DNA of 16,229 nt, from NCBI GenBank assembly GCA_012522705.1, contig JAAYJY010000286.1:1-16229 (forward strand), in the 5' to 3' direction. Positions 14,989 to 16,229 of this stretch are shown here, piece after piece; the stretch's first letter is position 1; the number at the start of each line of letters is the position of its first letter. The notes below the pieces were generated by a model. That model was not told the DNA's origin, searched no databases, and worked only from the letters and a program-made list of their open reading frames with translations. The position numbers and the translations under genes were made by a program. The stretch is from Syntrophomonadaceae bacterium. Its GTDB lineage: Bacteria > Bacillota > Syntrophomonadia > Syntrophomonadales > Syntrophomonadaceae.

Positions 14989-15185
14989 CTTCCGTGGTAC
15001 CACCCTATTTAATCGGATCGCTCCGATTCACTTCATGCCGTTAACGGCGGCCTCCGGTCAGACCTACTGCTATTTCAGCCTACAGCTCCCAGGTGAATTC
15101 TCCTGCCCTATTCCTGGCCGTACTTGCAGTCTCAGGTACAGCCTCCCTGTAAGTTAGACGACAGGCTACTGGTCCTGATCATCAC
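14953..15185 (-). promoter_or_regulatory. T-box riboswitch (tRNA-Phe) leader of pheST
   Basis: The minus strand has all main T-box parts in order. Stem I base is TCAGG (15174-15178) with CCTGG (15089-15093). The loop E strand AGTA (15167-15170) faces GAA, followed by the specifier TTC (15095-15097), a phenylalanine codon with the usual purine after it. Stem III is a perfect 7-pair hairpin (15011-15028) with a GCGA tetraloop. The T-box core AGGGTGGTACCACG (14993-15006) has a TGGT bulge, where the last T suits the discriminator A of tRNA-Phe. AGGG pairs with CCCT of CGTCCCT as antiterminator, competing with the terminator. Uncharged tRNA-Phe should permit read-through into pheS. I see no strong promoter directly before it, so a promoter in or upstream of the yqzL-like ORF is likely. 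Confidence 0.93.
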
Positions 15186-15193
15186 TATATTAT

Positions 15194-15286
15194 TCAGTTG
15201 GTGAGTAACTTTTTATATAGAAGATAATATATGATACAGCCGGAAGTTTCGAAAAGGTGCCAAAAATGTTCAACTTCATCGTGCAT
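15194..15286 (-). CDS. YqzL-like micro-protein, 30 residues
   Basis: A 30-codon ORF lies between the methyltransferase gene and the T-box leader. It reads MHDEVEHFWHLFETSG followed by CIIYYLLYKKLLTN. The pattern FWxLFExxG, two small or hydrophobic residues, then YLLYK closely matches what I recall of the YqzL family of Firmicute micro-proteins, which are about 45-50 residues in Bacillus and shorter in some Clostridia. GGAGG lies 11 bases before the ATG (15284-15286), a somewhat long spacing. The role of YqzL is not established. The gene ends about 10 bases before the T-box stem I, so it may share a transcript with the methyltransferase gene. The match is by eye; a search with the YqzL profile would settle it. 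Confidence 0.7.
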   Translation of the reverse strand: MHDEVEHFWHLFETSGCIIYYLLYKKLLTN

Positions 15287-15344
15287 AAGCGGGGAAACCT
15301 CCGAATTATTTACCGTGGAACTGAATGTTGCGGCAAGTGTGTCC

Positions 15345-16133
15345 TTAGTGCTCTCTACCTTCCTGACGCTGTCGGCGTGCTTCCGCAGTAATTATAGCAC
15401 AGGCCGCCGCCACATTCAAAGACTCAACTTCGGGTTCAACCGGAATGTTTATTGTGGCTTTACTTAGCGCTTTCAGTTCCCAGCTTACACCATGGCCCTC
15501 GCTGCCCAAGATGATGATGGTGGGGACCTTGAAATCCTCATCATAGTATGGCCGCCCATCCTCGGCATCGGTAACAACGACTGAATAACCAGACTGCTGC
15601 AGGGCAACGATTTCAGCGGTGCCGGCCTCCGGGAGGACCGGCAGGTTGAGGATGGCTCCCATGGTGGAACGCACTACCTTAGGGTTGTAGAGGTCTACGC
15701 AGCCGCGCGACATAATTACCCCGTTTACACCCAGAGCCCAGCAAGTCCTGAGGATGCTGCCCAGATTGCCGGGGTCCGAAACGCGATCCAGATAAATCAG
15801 CAAACTATCGCCGGCAGTCACCTGCTCCCATGACCATTGGGGTTTCCGGACTATAGCTGCGATACCTTGTGGATTCTCGGTGGCACAGATTTGTCTCATC
15901 AGTCTCGGCTCCACCAGCACGATCTTATCCGCCGACAACCGATCCCAGTCAACTTCCTTGCTGCTGCCTTCAGTGGCTATTATGGCTGCTATCAACTCCG
16001 GCCGCCCCAAAACTTCATGGACCGAACGCCATCCCTCCACCAGGAACATGCCGGTGGCCTCACGATACTTTCTGACCTTCAAACTCGAAGCCAGCTTTAT
16101 AGCCTTGTTTTCAGAGGAGCTTATCAGCTGCAA
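15345..16133 (-). CDS. TrmH/SpoU-family RNA 2'-O-ribose methyltransferase
   Basis: A 262-residue SPOUT methyltransferase that uses S-adenosylmethionine to methylate a ribose 2'-OH in rRNA or tRNA. Seen: an N-terminal substrate-binding domain with FLVEGWRSVHEVL (about 30-42), then the three SpoU motifs: DRVSDPGNLGSILRTCWALG (motif 1, with the catalytic Asn-x-x-x-x-x-Arg pattern), IILGSEGHGVS (motif 2) and INIPVEPEVESLNVAAACAI (motif 3), which form the trefoil-knot cofactor site. Placement just before pheST is common in Firmicutes, where the gene is often annotated RNA methyltransferase or rlmB/trmH-like. The start is TTG (16131-16133) with GAGGGTG seven bases upstream; an in-frame TAA a few codons further up excludes a longer form. 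The exact target nucleotide is unknown. Confidence 0.92.
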   Translation of the reverse strand: MQLISSSENKAIKLASSLKVRKYREATGMFLVEGWRSVHEVLGRPELIAAIIATEGSSKEVDWDRLSADKIVLVEPRLMRQICATENPQGIAAIVRKPQWSWEQVTAGDSLLIYLDRVSDPGNLGSILRTCWALGVNGVIMSRGCVDLYNPKVVRSTMGAILNLPVLPEAGTAEIVALQQSGYSVVVTDAEDGRPYYDEDFKVPTIIILGSEGHGVSWELKALSKATINIPVEPEVESLNVAAACAIITAEARRQRQEGREH

Positions 16134-16229
16134 GTCTTCACCCTCTTAATATATCCTATGGCCGCTTCCGGCCTTATGTATGGCTTCATGTCCAATTTTT
16201 GACCGCCAATCGTTCAGACAGCTCCGTTA

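Noticed and set aside
16160..16173. GGCCG-CTTC-CGGCC hairpin upstream of the methyltransferase gene
   Set aside because: The stem is only five pairs, with no U-tract and no known leader motif; it may be chance.
16186..16229. C-terminal remnant of an upstream minus-strand gene
   Set aside because: Only 13 codons before a TGA are visible and they match nothing I recognise, so a coding call cannot be supported.
1..16229. CRISPR arrays, insertion sequences, tRNA or rRNA genes, prophage genes
   Set aside because: I saw no repeated spacer pattern, transposase-like protein, tRNA cloverleaf or rRNA-like stretch on either strand.

Overview
The window looks like chromosomal DNA from an anaerobic Firmicute, probably a Clostridia-class organism of the Syntrophomonas/Desulfotomaculum kind. 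The clues are purine-rich Shine-Dalgarno sites, TTG and GTG starts, a T-box tRNA-Phe riboswitch, a YqzL-like micro-protein, a TGS-type nucleoside kinase, the trmH-pheS-pheT arrangement and a tungsten-type aldehyde oxidoreductase. Species-level placement is inference. I saw no mobile element, CRISPR array, rRNA or tRNA gene.

Region 1 (1-2968, minus strand) is a three-gene redox operon. It encodes a tungstopterin aldehyde:ferredoxin oxidoreductase-family catalytic subunit, a ferredoxin with four [4Fe-4S] motifs, and the first 150 residues of an FAD/NAD(P) oxidoreductase that runs off the left edge. The last two genes overlap by 8 bases. The set resembles the NAD-coupled AorABC aldehyde oxidoreductases. 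Its promoter is unusually clear (TTGACA-N16-TATTAT), and a perfect 18-base palindrome sits at the predicted transcription start, suggesting repression by a TetR-type regulator not present in the window.

Region 2 (3089-8968) is a polyphosphate locus. A complete exopolyphosphatase (minus strand) is divergent from a plus-strand operon of a second Ppx/GppA-like gene, polyphosphate kinase ppk1 and a SixA-type histidine phosphatase. The second Ppx-like gene has degenerate phosphate-binding motifs but an intact HD domain, and it is interrupted by one in-frame TAA. The divergent genes have separate promoters with consensus -10 hexamers.

Region 3 (8965-11659, minus strand) holds a uridine kinase-family protein fused to TGS- and ThrRS-like N-terminal domains, preceded by a membrane-anchored protein of unknown function with a histidine-rich motif and a TTG start.

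Region 4 (11785-16133, minus strand) is trmH-type rRNA methyltransferase, a 30-residue YqzL-like ORF, a T-box leader with a UUC specifier, pheS and pheT. PheT is short and lacks the usual tRNA-binding (EMAP-like) domain. The T-box should make pheST expression respond to uncharged tRNA-Phe.

There is no gene-free stretch longer than about 320 bases. The longest, 14874-15193, is the T-box leader. I found no obviously new type of system. The best leads are the NAD-coupled AOR operon with its operator, the interrupted catalytically odd Ppx paralogue beside ppk1, the unknown histidine-rich membrane protein and the PheT lacking its tRNA-binding domain.
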